Of a DNA stretch of 64,000 bases, positions 1-12,271 are shown piece by piece; position 1 is the stretch's first letter, and every line of letters begins with the position of its first letter. The stretch is from positions 1 through 64,000 of the forward strand of contig MCGE01000049.1 of the NCBI GenBank assembly GCA_002105175.1, written 5' to 3'. A program made the translations under genes and the position numbers. The notes under the pieces were generated by a model. That model was not told the origin of the DNA. It saw nothing but the letters and a program-made list of their open reading frames with translations, and did not search any database. This stretch comes from Absidia repens (lineage: Eukaryota; Mucoromycota; Mucoromycetes; Mucorales; Cunninghamellaceae).

Positions 1-3000
1 TGTTGAGATTGTTGGTTCTATTGCATTTGCTGGAGAAAGAGCCATATTTGATATATGCTTGCGTGTCAGGCTTTGAGTAGAAGTGTCCATCCCAAGGCGT
101 TGCCAATTTGCCATAGTCTATTATATGTAATAATAATTATAATTAATATTCACAGATTCAACACGTGTTCAAATAATAAAGAAAAACGACACTTTGACTT
201 ACCTGAACTGTCTGCACAATCCCAGATACATAATATAACTCCCCATCTTCCAGTGTTATCTCTTTCCCATGAGCGGCTGCATTGATGGTATACGGAATTT
301 TCAAGAGAAGGAGGCTATGTAAGGCCATAAAGAAGATCCGACTGTCTATAATACCATGAAAAAAAACAGCATTGGATCATTTAATTTTTTGTTTTTCATG
401 TATGTTTATTTATCTTACGTTCAGTGGTCAGGAGTTTCACAAGATGGGCAGTATTCGGATCATCGTATTGATAGAGTCGCAGCACATCATCGTTTCCATG
501 TAAATCGTAAAGTCGACCAAGGAAATGAATCAGGAGTAATTTGTATTCGTAATAGGCAGCGGTGGTGAAGAAAGGATGGAGGTTTCGAGCCAGTTGTTCA
601 TGAAATGCGAAGGATTCATAAGGATGTTTCCAAAAAGAACCTGTGTCATAAATCCTAGTGTTGGCATGCTATATTCGAGGACGAGGAGAAGAATGATGAG
701 GATGTGAGTCAGTCATTTATATATATACATATATTTCTGTCCAAAGGACTGACATCATTTGTATGCACTTACGTTGAATAGTTCATCCGTGAAAAGCATA
801 GATGATCGGCAACCACCAAGTATCATTGTCCATTGTTGATCACTATCCGAAATCGTATTGGTTCCTTGATCGTCGATAGGCAGCCATATAGAATTCCCAT
901 TTTCTCCGATAGATGAATCAGTGATGGTTTGCAGGAGAGTAAAAATAGCACGAGGTACATAAAGAGGTGACTTTTCATTGTCGATCATATGTCTGTATCC
1001 TTCTTGCCAAAACAATCGAGTCTGCCAGTCTAAAGAAGAAGAAAAAAAAAGTAGGGTATATAAATGAGGTGAGAAAAAAAAAAAAAGGTCAAGGTCATAA
1101 TTTGCATATTACCAAAATCATCCATGTCATCGTAAAATCGCAATAATTTCAACTTGGTATCAGCCAGGAGTTCGGGTGTATTCTTAAATAGTGTAAATAC
1201 GTGCTGAATCGTCATTGTCAGCTTGCGACCAAGATCAAGAGCAATCGATAAACCGGATGTACCACTTGTCTGTGCATCTTGCGGCGTACTGTCGTCTATA
1301 TTGTATCGGTCATCCATGACGTGAGCCAGAGCCTTCATCAGAATATCCACATCCATGTCTAATAAGATCGGGATATGAGAAACATGCTGATCCAATTGTT
1401 GTCTCCATTTTTCGGAAGCGGATGATGTGTCTTCAGTCAGTGCATAAAGAAGGGCCAGTATATCATTCACGAGCGCAAGATCTTCATATTGTTGTAAAGC
1501 CGGTAATAAGTAATCGTCGAGTAGCTCTTTTGGGTGAATGATGATTTGGTTGTTGCTAGTGCTGCAGGCTATGGAGGCATAGGAATCCAATAATATTGAT
1601 GTCGATGGATTTTGAGTCTTTCGAATAAATAAAAACGGTTAGTAAAAATAGCTTTTTTTTTTTTCATAGAGATTATCCACGTCAATCCACTTACATTTTT
1701 CCAACAAGAAAGGAGCAACGGAGCTAGTATGTCTAACCCAGGGTAATGCCAATGGTTTGATAGTATAAAGTCAAGGACGTGCGCAAATAATGTATTGTCC
1801 TCAGGAAATCTTCGTAGCATACACAGATCACCCAATTGCCTAAGAATAGATACCACTAGATCATGCTGCCCTTTGTTTTCAATGCCTTGGTGGACCAATG
1901 TTGAAACAGTTTCATATGGGGACAGAACTGCAAGCTAATATGATAATAATACATACAGATGAGCAGGGGAGGCGTTTTTTTTTCCTTTTCTTTTTTTGAG
2001 TTACCATTGCCAGTTGATGAAGTATATTTGATTCCTCTTGATTTTGTTCACCAGAGCCACCGTATGACTTCCCATCCTCTTGTTCAGTATGGACAAATTG
2101 ATTACAGCATTTTTGCAGGGTAGCCATATCGTCGAATAGATCATGTTTGATTGTAATGTTGTCGGCTGGTAAAGATCTAAATGCATGAAATAGAAGATCA
2201 GTGCCCTGTTCTGCATTTTTTAATATAAGTGGATGTTTTACCTATCACTATATGTGTCATAAATGAGTTCCAACAAGACATTTGTTTCCAGTTGTTCGAT
2301 CACCATACGGACTAATGCACAGAGAGCGAGCTACCAAACAAAATAGGGGTTGTGAGGATGTGTCTATATATATTCTATAGTTATTGTGAAGGTGATGGGG
2401 ATTGGTTGATTACCTTTTCTGCCTTGGTGACGATTTCAGGATACCTTTCTTCGCAAGGATAATTGATGATATTGATGACAAACTGATATAAATACGTCCA
2501 AGTTCCAGCTAAAACGATCAGATCAGCAAAAGCCATTAAGCATTCATTGTTGGGTAGAATTCTACAGAAGAAAAAAAAGCACATTGTCAATCAATAGACT
2601 GGTTTCATTTTTGAGATATGGCTTACCTAACCCAAATATCCGCGAATTGAGTCATAGCCTTCATGATTGATTTCCATGACCCCGATAAATTTGTTAGTGT
2701 TTCCAGGCAAGATGTCATACAAGAATAGAGACGAGAACCCATTTCCACCTTGTTTTCTATAGAGAGTAAATGGGTTGAAAGAACATCACAGGCAGAAGAC
2801 CATTTTACAAAAAACGGAGGCGGGTTGGCTTCAGATCGATCGGGCGTCATTGGTTGTTGGTAGCCAGAGACGGTCATTGTCGTCATCATGTCTCGACTGG
2901 GTACTGCATTTTTCCATATTCCCATACATATCAAGTCGAATGCATACTCATGTCGTCGCTGCGGTGTTGTTGCTAAGGAGCTATTCCATAATTCGACTAT

Positions 3001-4337
3001 GTTCGGATCAGCACTATTGCTTCCATATCAAATAAAAAAGTAGAATGTCAGTAAACAAATATTTATGTGTGTGTGTGTGTGTGTGTGTTCCTGTATATCA
3101 AATAAACAAAACTTACCAAAGCTCAATGGCATCCTTATTGATAAGAATATCTCGATTAGCCGTCTTGTTATCTGGTCCGGTGCCGCTAAGAGGAGGTATT
3201 GTCATTTCCGCCGGGAATGCACAGTATTTTCCATCCATCAATTTCAACAGCCTATTCCAAGAGTATTGTAAGTCTTTCTTGATGATGTCCTGTGAAGTTG
3301 AGTATAAAAGTACGACAAGGCGATGATAGGTATAGCAATGGTGTGGCGATAATTCAATGCCCGACGCATAGATGGAAGACAGAGTTGATAGTAGTTGTTG
3401 TATCGATTGTGTGTCTACCAAATTCAAAAGTTTAAAGTAAAAATCGGATTAGCGGTTTAGATAAAAAGGAACTTCCTCCCTCTCACGTGTTGTGTCTTAC
3501 CAGTATGATGGCAAAGAATTTCGCATAGGCACTCGATGGCAGTAAAAATTGACACTTCGGTGCTGAGACTTTGAACCACACGCAAATAGGAAGACAAGTA
3601 GTCATAAAGTCGGCAAGTTTGTATATGGGGTAAAAGTTCTTGCATGGCCGTCCCCGCCGCCTTGATAGAAACGAAAAAGAAGCAAGTTAGTAAAACAAAT
3701 CTAAAGAAACTAGACAAAATCTGCTCCCTTTCTTTATTTTTTTTCTTTACCTCTGGAGACAATGCATATATGGACGCTTTGAAGTGACTTGTAAGTTGAA
3801 GAGCTTCAATAATTTGATAGTATTCGTTTGGCAAGACTCCACGACGGTATCGAGATACAGAGAAGGATGTCAGCGCGTCTGAAATACATAGCGAAGTTTT
3901 AGTTTAAAGGAGTATCATAAGTGACCATTTCATTGACTGTTACCTGTTCTTCCAATCCAGGCTTTAAATAGCACGGCATGACAAGCATCAATGGGATCTT
4001 GTAGTTCATCAGTTTGATTTCCAGGTAGTTGAAGATAGGTGGTAGAATCTTGTTCGGCTTCAAGACTTTCAAGTGTCGACTTTAAAGAGCAAAGGATGAT
4101 TTCAGTGGAAGATCTAGTTACAAAAATGTATGTTAGAATTGGACAATAAGTGGGTGCCTCTTTTTCATATGAATTACCTGTGATCTGCAGGTTCGTGACC
4201 ATTTTCGATTCTGTCTAGTCTTTCGAGTGCTCCATTGATGTCTGCCTATTATTCATTAAAAACAAATTTTAGTCAAATATCAAGCACAGAAGCGTTCTTT
4301 TTGCTTTTTCTTTCTTTACTTGAAACAAATATTCCAT
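1..4337 (-). CDS. Large alpha-solenoid-like protein, N-terminal part (gene runs off left edge)
   Basis: Partial gene of at least 16 exons. It starts at the ATG at 4335-4337 (MEYLFQ, then an intron) and exits the window at base 1. Exons I can splice: 4320-4337, 4178-4245, 3944-4113, 3751-3878, 3501-3660, 3117-3414, 2627-about 3019, 2414-2561, 2242-2330, 2005-2176, 1695-1934, 1113-1617, 773-1029, 419-654, 203-345, and below 117. The protein is over 1,000 residues, almost wholly predicted helical, rich in Leu with paired-helix spacing, and has no signal peptide or evident membrane segment. This looks like a HEAT/ARM-type solenoid, as in karyopherins, exportins or scaffold nucleoporins. I could not match it to one family, so no function is assigned. 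It shares a 165-bp divergent promoter with the neighbouring plus-strand membrane-protein gene. The reading frame is open across all junctions, so the gene model is more certain than the identity. Confidence 0.7.
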
Positions 4338-4502
4338 GAATCAGGGTACAGTGTGTATTTCTTTTTCTTTTTTTTTTTTTTTTGGAAAAGGAAGAAATAA
4401 ATAAATCGCGGGATTGGAGGAGCCATGCTCCTCTCCCCCAAAGAAGCGCATTGGCGGAGACTGAAAATGTATATAAAAAAAGGGTCCATCAAATCAATTT
4501 GA

Positions 4503-5758
4503 ATGCTTGTTTGCTTTCTTTTCCTCTTTTTTATTGTGTGTGTGTCTTTCTGGCATATGGATATAATACTTGTATATTGAAGAATGTAAGAACTAGTATC
4601 AAATTAAAAACAGTATTACAGTATATATATGATATCATACTAATGGAATCATCTGCTCTTTTTGTATCTAGATAAAACTCGACTCCTACTTACTTTTGTC
4701 AGGACCCAATTCATTCCGTATGAATCAACCATTGTACAAGGTAAGGACGAAAAATTTACACAAGTTGTCTTGAAAAGAGAGAAAAAATTATATAGTGTTT
4801 CTTTTTATTCATTTTTTTTTTCTTTCTCAATGACCATGGATTTACTTTTAGATACGATCTCTATATATAGCACCACTTGTTATTTTTACTATATTTGACT
4901 TGACGCCATTCTTCTTCTGTTTTGGACAGCATTTACAAACGAAAACACTCATCAATGATTCTCAAAGTGATGCACCCAGATTAGTATCATCATCGTCATC
5001 AAGGAAGGCTGTCAATAGCAATGATAAAGATCCTGAGGCTTTGCAACAACTGCACAAATTATACATCTTGACATTGACATCCGACTATGTTGTAACACAA
5101 ACGGCCACCTCCTATTCCTACTCATCATCAACAACCACCATCATACCATCATCATCATCAACAACGTCGCCGGGTCATTCAAACGAATCTACACCACCAT
5201 CATCCACTTCTTTTGCTCCAAACGATACTGCAGTATTAGTTGGAGCTTTGGTGGGGGGATTGTGCGGCCTTGTTCTTATTGGTAAGGAAAAGAAAAAATG
5301 GTGGGGGACATAAAAAAAGTGTTTGTGTGTGTGTGTGTGTGTGCCTTGTTCTCATTCCTCTTTTTATAGGCATAGGCCTATTTTTAATTTTTGGAAGGCG
5401 AAGAAACAGCAAGACAGATCTTCCAATGGCCTCGTCATCCTCCTTTTACATAGACAATGATGGTGATGATGGATTGAATAGCAAATCTCATGTTCGTCGT
5501 GCCTTTGTCCCTCCTCTTTCAAGTGATCCCGCTTTATCAACCCCGGCCATTTCTATAGAAGCCTCCTCGTCTTCTTCCCAGCAGCAACAACAACAACATC
5601 ATCAACTGCACGGTCATCCCTACAATACTTCGGATGCCCTTATTCATGCTTATTACCAACAACAACACCAGCATGATACTGACTTGGATCGGCATGTTCC
5701 GGATGAAAATGATCAAGCGGCTGTTTCTGAGCGGCATGTTCCTCATTTGGTAGACTAG
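4503..5758 (+). CDS. Single-pass type I membrane protein, Ser/Thr-rich ectodomain and Gln/His-rich tail
   Basis: Four exons (4503-4571, 4672-4740, 4930-5281, 5370-5758) give 292 residues in frame. The chosen ATG opens a strongly hydrophobic stretch (MLVCFLFLFFIVCVSFW) that would serve as a signal peptide. A short ectodomain follows, becoming very rich in Ser, Thr and Pro (likely O-mannosylated). A membrane span is built across the last splice junction (VLVGALVGGLCGLVLIGIGL), followed at once by a basic stop-transfer RRR. The cytosolic tail of about 120 residues has a poly-Gln/His run. This layout resembles fungal Mid2/Wsc-type wall-stress sensors, but no cysteine-rich WSC domain is present, so that is only an architectural analogy. 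The first two short exons are the least certain part; the TM and tail exons are secure. Divergent from the solenoid gene to its left. Confidence 0.65.
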
Positions 5759-5955
5759 TTTATTATTCCCCTCTCCGCCCTTCCCCCCCCTTGTTTATGT
5801 ATATATAATATATATTTATATCATATGTTATTATTTTTTTATTTATCTTCATGTGGGAACACAATCCAAACAATAAAAACAAAATAATTATCTATTCAGT
5901 AGCATTGTTGATTATTTTTTTTTTTTAATTGTTCCCTTTTTTGTTTTTGTGGTCT

Positions 5956-7439
5956 TCATCGTAGATTACGGAAAAATAGAAAACCAATAAGGTAGCATAG
6001 GAATAAAGAGGTGGAGGTGAGATGAAACATGGTAGCTGCGGAAGAAGTCATTGCATCGTCACTATTGGAAAATGGGCTTCCAATGGGTGGTGCCATGCCC
6101 ATGCCAATGCGAATCTCAGAGTCTTGATGATTGTTGTTGCTGTTTCCATGGATATAAACGGTGGTAGTATCAGCAGCCCGAGTGATGACAGTGAAAATGG
6201 CAGGCGAAGGAGTTGGTTGCTGCTGCTGCTGTGCTGGGTAATCATCATCATAGTCATAATAATAATAATCGTTGCTATTATTATTATTCGCATCCACATT
6301 GGGTTGGCTAGTTTCTGATGGGCTGATAATGCTATTTGCAGAAGATGCAGATGGTATGATTGTTTGTTGAGGCTGAGACAGTGAGGATAAGACGGATGGG
6401 GATGGGGATGCATTCAATGATGACGGTGGCGCCGGTAGTAACCCAGGGGATGACGACTGATGGTCTTGGTGTTTTTTTCTTTTTAATTCTCGATCCAATC
6501 GTCTTTGTGCCTCGGTTTTCTTTGTCTTTTTCTTCTTCTTTTTTTTCCTTTCCTTCTTCGAGTCCCTATTTTCTTTCTCCTCCTCCTCCTCATCATCGTC
6601 ATCTATATAACATACAGAAAAAGGATCAGCCATTTTTAAATAGCGCTCCTTGTAATAATAGTATGACCAATCTCTTCTTACCATGATGTTTGGCTGGTCG
6701 GTTACTGCTGCCTCTATAAACCCCATCACGTTCATCTGATGCTATTTAAAAAAAATCAGTTTTTTATTCGATCTGATATTCAAAAAAAACAAACTTACTA
6801 TTGGAAGACGCTGGCTCATGTTCATGCGAAACGGAACCAACACTTGATTGGTCAATTATCTGATTGCTGCTTTGATCTAAAAAAAAAAAAAGTAAATCAG
6901 ATTGCGTGTGTATCGAGTACCAATAGCAAAAAAAAAAAACCTTTGACAGTCGGAGTTTCTGATTCCTGCAAACTTGGGCCGTCATATAATTGATCAATTA
7001 CTATTTTGGTAAATGATAATATATGTCGATAAAGTGAATCTACCAGATAACAACAACAACGATAATATTAATAGCTTACGTACCTGATACGTCTTGTGGT
7101 AAAGCTTCTATTCTATCTGGTTGGGCTAATCTGTTGACTATATTTTCTTCTGGAAAGCCAACGATATGCTCTGGCTCGGGGGAAGCTAAATCTGGCGAAG
7201 CTGCGGTCAAGTCCATCTGTTGTATTGAGTCATTACTACTATTAATATCAGGATTAGTAGCTTCGTTTATAGGTGCTGACCACGGGGAATCGACCATTTG
7301 TTCTATAGTAAAGAAACATGATGGTGGTCATCATCATCAGTTTTAGAAATGGAGAACACACATTTATACCTATATCTAAATTTGATTTAGTAGTACCTCG
7401 ACCCCGACGATTGAATTTGTGAACGTTCTGGTCAATCAT
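5956..7439 (-). CDS. Charged low-complexity protein with hydrophobic C-terminal end
   Basis: Six exons (7397-7439, 7084-7302, 6941-7000, 6799-6876, 6682-6741, 5956-6602) splice to 368 residues with consistent phase. The N-terminal half is acidic and Ser/Pro-rich. The last exon opens with an Asp/Glu block, then a Lys-rich block (KKERKKKKKKKTKK), then Ser/Pro, Asn, Tyr/Asp and Gln low-complexity stretches. The final 20 or so residues are hydrophobic (TSLFLCYLIGFLFF) and end in a basic RNLR, which could be a C-terminal membrane anchor or a GPI-type signal. With no N-terminal signal peptide visible, a tail anchor fits better. No family is recognised. The start at 7437-7439 lies just inside a long poly-T tract on the coding strand, so a further upstream exon cannot be excluded. 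Convergent with the membrane-protein gene to its left (197 bp between stops). Confidence 0.6.
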
Positions 7440-7451
7440 TGATTTCAAACC

Positions 7452-7483
<32 letters not shown>

Positions 7484-8259
7484 TATATAGAGATGAAAAT
7501 GAGACTTTTGATAAAAAATGAAATGTTAAAAAGCAAACATATTTTTATTATTATTATTTCCATATAACGATAAATTTGTTAGACTCGGAGACAATTTAAC
7601 GAATGGAATCAAACGCTATCTACGACAAAATGTATGTCTAAACTACCGGGACAACATTGCTTTCCATTCCGCATGTACATCACCGGACATCAACACTTCC
7701 TGCTCTAGCTTATTTATTTGTGTAGTTTATATTTTGATAAACCTGATTGTGTCTGCCCTATGTATCTATATTTTCGCCATTCGAGTTTTCAATGACAGAT
7801 CGGCGTATATATATGTACATGGTGTATGTATCGAAGTTCTTTTTGTACTAGAACAAAAGAAAAGAGCAGTGACTCTTGAAAAAGTAAAATGAAGGAGCAA
7901 TTTTCATTCAAAATATTCCCGATTTCTTCTACCTTCATCATGGTAGTGCAGTCTAGTGGACGCTATACTATCTTATACAAAAAAACTAAAAACGCTAGCG
8001 GTACGACCCTAGATTGATGAATATGAATGCTTTTTGAGCAGCAAGAATAGAACTACATTTTCATGTCCAGTTACCTAGAAAACTCGCAAAACCAGTCGCG
8101 GAGACTCTGGGAGGCAAAATAGTTAGTCATAGAAGCAAATGGGGGAGGGATGCGCTGTAGCCTAGTTCTGGATAGACTCACGGCACAGTCCAAGTTCATT
8201 AATATATGAATGGTTGGATAGGTAGACGACTAATTTTGACATGAAATGACCTAGAACGA
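7440..8259. other. Intergenic, no gene seen
   Basis: AT-rich sequence with a poly-A run of about 29 at 7450-7480 just upstream of the preceding minus-strand gene. No ORF of convincing composition and no RNA gene was seen. It probably contains the promoter of the minus-strand gene and sequence of unknown nature up to the dispersed repeat. Confidence 0.5.
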
Positions 8260-9110
8260 CTAACACTGGGCTAGAGAAAAATCAGTCAAAAGTGTGTCAA
8301 CTGAAAAGCTGTTGATAGTAATACTGGAAACAATAACGGGGCATTGACCACTGTTTATTGAGATAGAGAATAGTTGATAAGAATGATATATTTTATTGAT
8401 GTAATATTGTATTGGACAAAGGGGTGCGTGATTCATTGTAACAAGGAATCTAAAAAGTGGTAGCATGAGGGAGACTACAAGATCTAAAGAATGGCAAACG
8501 CTAATCTAAAAGGTATAATGGTAAAGGGGATCTAAGGTACTATATACAGTAGTAAAAGGTATGTGAAAGACCGAAAGGATATATTTTTATTGTAACATAA
8601 CACTAGATCTTGAATGGCGATGGTAAAAAAAGGTTCTATTGTACGGATAGAGCTATACAGCACAAGGCTTGAGAAAGGCTAATGGTTTTGAGCGGCACAG
8701 TACAAGACAAGAGAAAGACTAATGGGAAGGTTTTTTTTTTTTGGTTGAAGCATGCAAAAAAAAGGCATATTTTATTCAGATTAGACACAAACTATGGACA
8801 AACGAATACTAAAGGTAAGCTAATGAAGGCTCCAAAAAACCAAACTAATGGTGGTGCTAAATCCTAGATCCAAAATGAAAGGGTTTCCCCATGCATCTTG
8901 TAATCCCTGTTCTGAAAACCCTTCTAAACTAGTCCTGACACTAATCTAAGTTCAACACAACCCCATTGAAGTTGAATGATGGAGGAAAAAAAGAAAGGAA
9001 AAAAAAATTGGGGGAAAGTGGGAAAATAAAAAGTCCACGTGGGGGGAGGTTAAAAAGGCTTGGTGTGAATTGGTTGGTGGGGGTGGGGTTTTCGCGCCGA
9101 TTCTTAATGC
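8260..9110 (-). repeat. Dispersed repeat family, copy A
   Basis: Non-coding element with three more copies in the window (about 23440-24110, 61260-61850, 62740-63740). The segment around 8870-8945 is almost identical to the reverse complement of about 23590-23680: I count about three mismatches in roughly 84 bases, covering AATGAAAGGGTTTCCCCATG and CTAAACTAGTCCTGACACTA. Read on the minus strand it begins near a CCACGTG motif (about 9037) and carries an AATAAAATATGCC-type polyadenylation signal. Boundaries are approximate. The type (solo LTR, MITE or non-coding transcript unit) is undetermined. Confidence 0.75.
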
Positions 9111-10217
9111 ATACAAAAACGAACCTCTTTTTTTTTTTTTTTTTTTTTTATTTTACTTCTCTTCATTTTACAAATCTATAACATACAGAATAGTCAGCGT
9201 GGTAGTTTTTATTTTCATAAAAACATTTGCCATCATGCAAAAATGGTGGCAGGGTGGGTTTCTCTTCTTTTTTTGACATTACACCGCCATTTGGCACCGC
9301 CAACATTGATGGTTTACGGTTCATTATGCCGTGAAGTCAACGTGAAGCGACTCCGCGTAGTCTAGTTCATCCCCACTCCCCTCTCGTTGTAGAATAGTTT
9401 GTCACCCATCATAAAATTACGAATCTTTAAGGCTATGCTTAGTCTACAACTAAGGCACCCACCACCCACTCCCACACACGCTTTCTGTCTCTCTTCCTCT
9501 AATAGCCTTATACTACGATTGGTGGCTATCGAAACCGTCCTTAGAATAGCTTTGTGCCAATATGTCATCATTTATACTTATAACTGAATAAAATATGTAT
9601 TATCTTTTTACCATTATCCCCCTCTCGCATGTTTAATTGTCATCTCCGCCGGAATTTCAATTCACATACTTCAGTTAGGCCGCATAATGCGTAAAATGGA
9701 AGAGTATCATTTCAAGCACTTTCTTTGAATGTAGGTACCTGGTGGCCCTGAATTGACTGTTATAGTGTCTTCTTATAAACCATGAAGCGGGTTGTTAGCT
9801 CTAAATTTGACTTTTCTATGCATCATTAATGTGAAGTGCAGTCATTGTCATGATAAGTATGAGAGGTCATTTCTGAGAGAATCATCCCACTTGCGAGTTT
9901 GTCAATGACAATTCATACAATTTCCTGTTACTATTTTACACGAATACCACTGTAAAATACAACAAAAACCAAAAAATATGAAATAGGAAGGTATATTTAT
10001 ATATACAGTGAGTTTTATTAAAATAATAATTTGTAATGCATGCCTGATTCGTCTGCTATTGCATCATCACGAACAACATATGGATCATAGAGTAAAATCA
10101 TAAATATTAATCTATTCAAATCTAATCTATAAAATTCCAATTCTAATATAATCTAAGGTCATCCATTCTATTTCTTTTTGTTTCCGGTCACTAAATTTTT
10201 GTATCAAAAAATAAACA
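9111..10217. other. Intergenic, no gene seen
   Basis: Contains a long poly-T run near 9128-9150 next to the repeat, then mixed sequence without a credible ORF or RNA gene. The right end is the 3' flank of the minus-strand YchF-type ATPase gene. Confidence 0.45.
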
Positions 10218-10976
10218 TCACATCAGAACAATTGTCACAAGAGAATGAATATGCACAGTTGATTTTCTTTTTTTGTTTTTCTTACCATTGAACTACATAT
10301 GACGAAATAAAACGAAAAAGATTGAAGAATCAGTAAAAAAAAAAAAGGACAAGCCAAGTTGTTGTTTTTTTGAAATGCAAATATATTGATTTTTTACCTT
10401 GAAATGGGCAATATCGCCATCTTCCATCACATAGTCCTTGCCTTTTTGTAAGAATTTTCCAGCAGCTCGCACTGCAGCTTCGGACCCCAATTCATGTAAA
10501 TCGGTGTATTTCATAATATCGGCTGAAATGAATCCACGTTCAAAATCAGTACTATTTGGTGAAAAATAAAAATAAAATTCGTAACAGAACATGAGTCGTT
10601 CATATGGATACTTAATTTTTTCTTTTTTTCTGCTTACTGGATCACACCAGCAGCTTGAGGTGCCTTGGAGTAATTCTGTTTATACACACACATATACATA
10701 TGATCAAATAAAAGAAGAAATGGTCAGTTCACCCGCATTCAACCCGGGAGAAGCCTCTTTTCTATACTTTACCCTCACCGACCAGGCGCGAACTTCTTCG
10801 GGTCCACAAGTAAAGTAATGAAGTAAATCAAGTGCTTTGTATCCTGCCAAAATCACCTTTGGTAATTGTGATTCCACACCCACCGAGGCTAAATAGTCCA
10901 TTCTTTCATCCGCCGCCATTTCAGATATCTAACACAGTTGCAGTCATTGGGTTAAAACATTTTGTTTCCAAGTACG

Positions 10977-11011
<35 letters not shown>

Positions 11012-12271
11012 TCCTTACCTTTGATTCAAATGCCACAGATAATGGAATGATGATATCTCCTGGATTGTTTTCATTCACCCATTTTTGAATTTCAGAGATC
11101 CTAAATTCAATAATAATAAAAATATTAGAAAAACTACTCTCCTTCACCTCTAAACATCCTCCCTTGCTTTTTTTTTTTTTTTTTTTTTGTATTTTTACCG
11201 CTGGTTATCCTTATTGGTCACACCGGAAAGGTAATCGGCCATACTGACATTACACAAATAGACCATGGGTTTGGCAGTCAAGAGATGTAACGAGTTGATG
11301 ATATGCGCTTGATGGGCATCCCATTGGCCTTTGCGTACATCACGGGTGCCACTCGCTAAGAAATTGGCAACCTGTTCAATCCCCTGGGCATGTTCCTTGA
11401 TCGTATGGCGTCCGTTGGGTACCAAGTTGTTCGCCGATGCCGGTTTACTGGCCAGTCGTACCCATTCACCCAATTGGCGTTCGACACTTTCTTCATCCTT
11501 TAATCGTAGTTCGTCCTGAATAATGCCGAGATCTCGCACAGAATCCACAGTGTTTTCCACATGCGTCACATCGTCATTGTCAAAGGCACGCACAAGATGA
11601 TAGAGTCCATCCACCGACGCAACGTTCGATAAAAACGCATTGCCCAGTCCCGCCCCGGAAGAGGCCCCTCGTACCAATCCTGCAATGTCTAGTACCGTTA
11701 ACTTACATTAAAAAAAAAAAACAGGTGTGGATGTTAGCCTAAGCTGAAACCATCTCCTGCTCCACCTTCCGTTTTTTAGATATTGCTGCCTTACATGAGC
11801 CGCGGTGATTTTTTTGGGTTGATATGTTTCACACAGCCAGTCAAATCTTACATCAGGGACTTGTACAATGGCTTCAGAAGGGTCTAACAAAGAAGGGAGA
11901 TCAGTGAGTGGTTCAAACTTTTGGCAAGATCTTTTTGTCGATTGACATTACCTATAGTACAGAATGGATAGTTTTCGGCAGGAACACTGCTATTGGTCAA
12001 GGCATTGAACAGAGATGATTTTCTATTGGGGTTATATTGTAAAATATTTTGTCAGTGAGTTTTCCCGTTCCTGGAGCATATGTGTATATTATCTGTTTTA
12101 CCCAATATTTGGCAAGCCCACGACACCCATCTTGAGATGATTCGAAGGTCGGCCTAGTAAGACAGGTGCACCATCCACAGCGTCTTTTTTAGCGGCTTTC
12201 TTACTCTTCTTTGCCAATGCTGTTGAAGAGGATGAGAATGGTCGAATGCATCGAGAAAGGGATTTTATCAT
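10218..12271 (-). CDS. YLF2-like: YchF/OLA1-family ATPase with mitochondrial-type presequence
   Basis: Nine exons (12102-12271, 11952-12022, 11795-11883, 11199-11701, 11019-11100, 10773-10928, 10638-10675, 10398-10551, 10218-10292) splice to 445 residues with exact phase. Visible family features: P-loop GLPNIGKSS near residue 50, YPFCTIDP, the G3 motif [17 protein letters not shown], the coiled-coil insertion, KPMVYLCN (G4 region), [11 protein letters not shown], and a TGS-like C-terminus ([17 protein letters not shown], then [11 protein letters not shown]). YchF/OLA1 proteins are ribosome- and stress-associated TRAFAC NTPases that favour ATP. The N-terminus ([16 protein letters not shown]) is basic, Ser-rich and without acidic residues, like a mitochondrial targeting peptide, so this looks like the organellar paralogue (yeast Ylf2 type) rather than cytosolic Ola1. 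The G4 position usually NxxE reads NVSM. The last exon is inferred from splice sites and is less certain. Confidence 0.9.
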
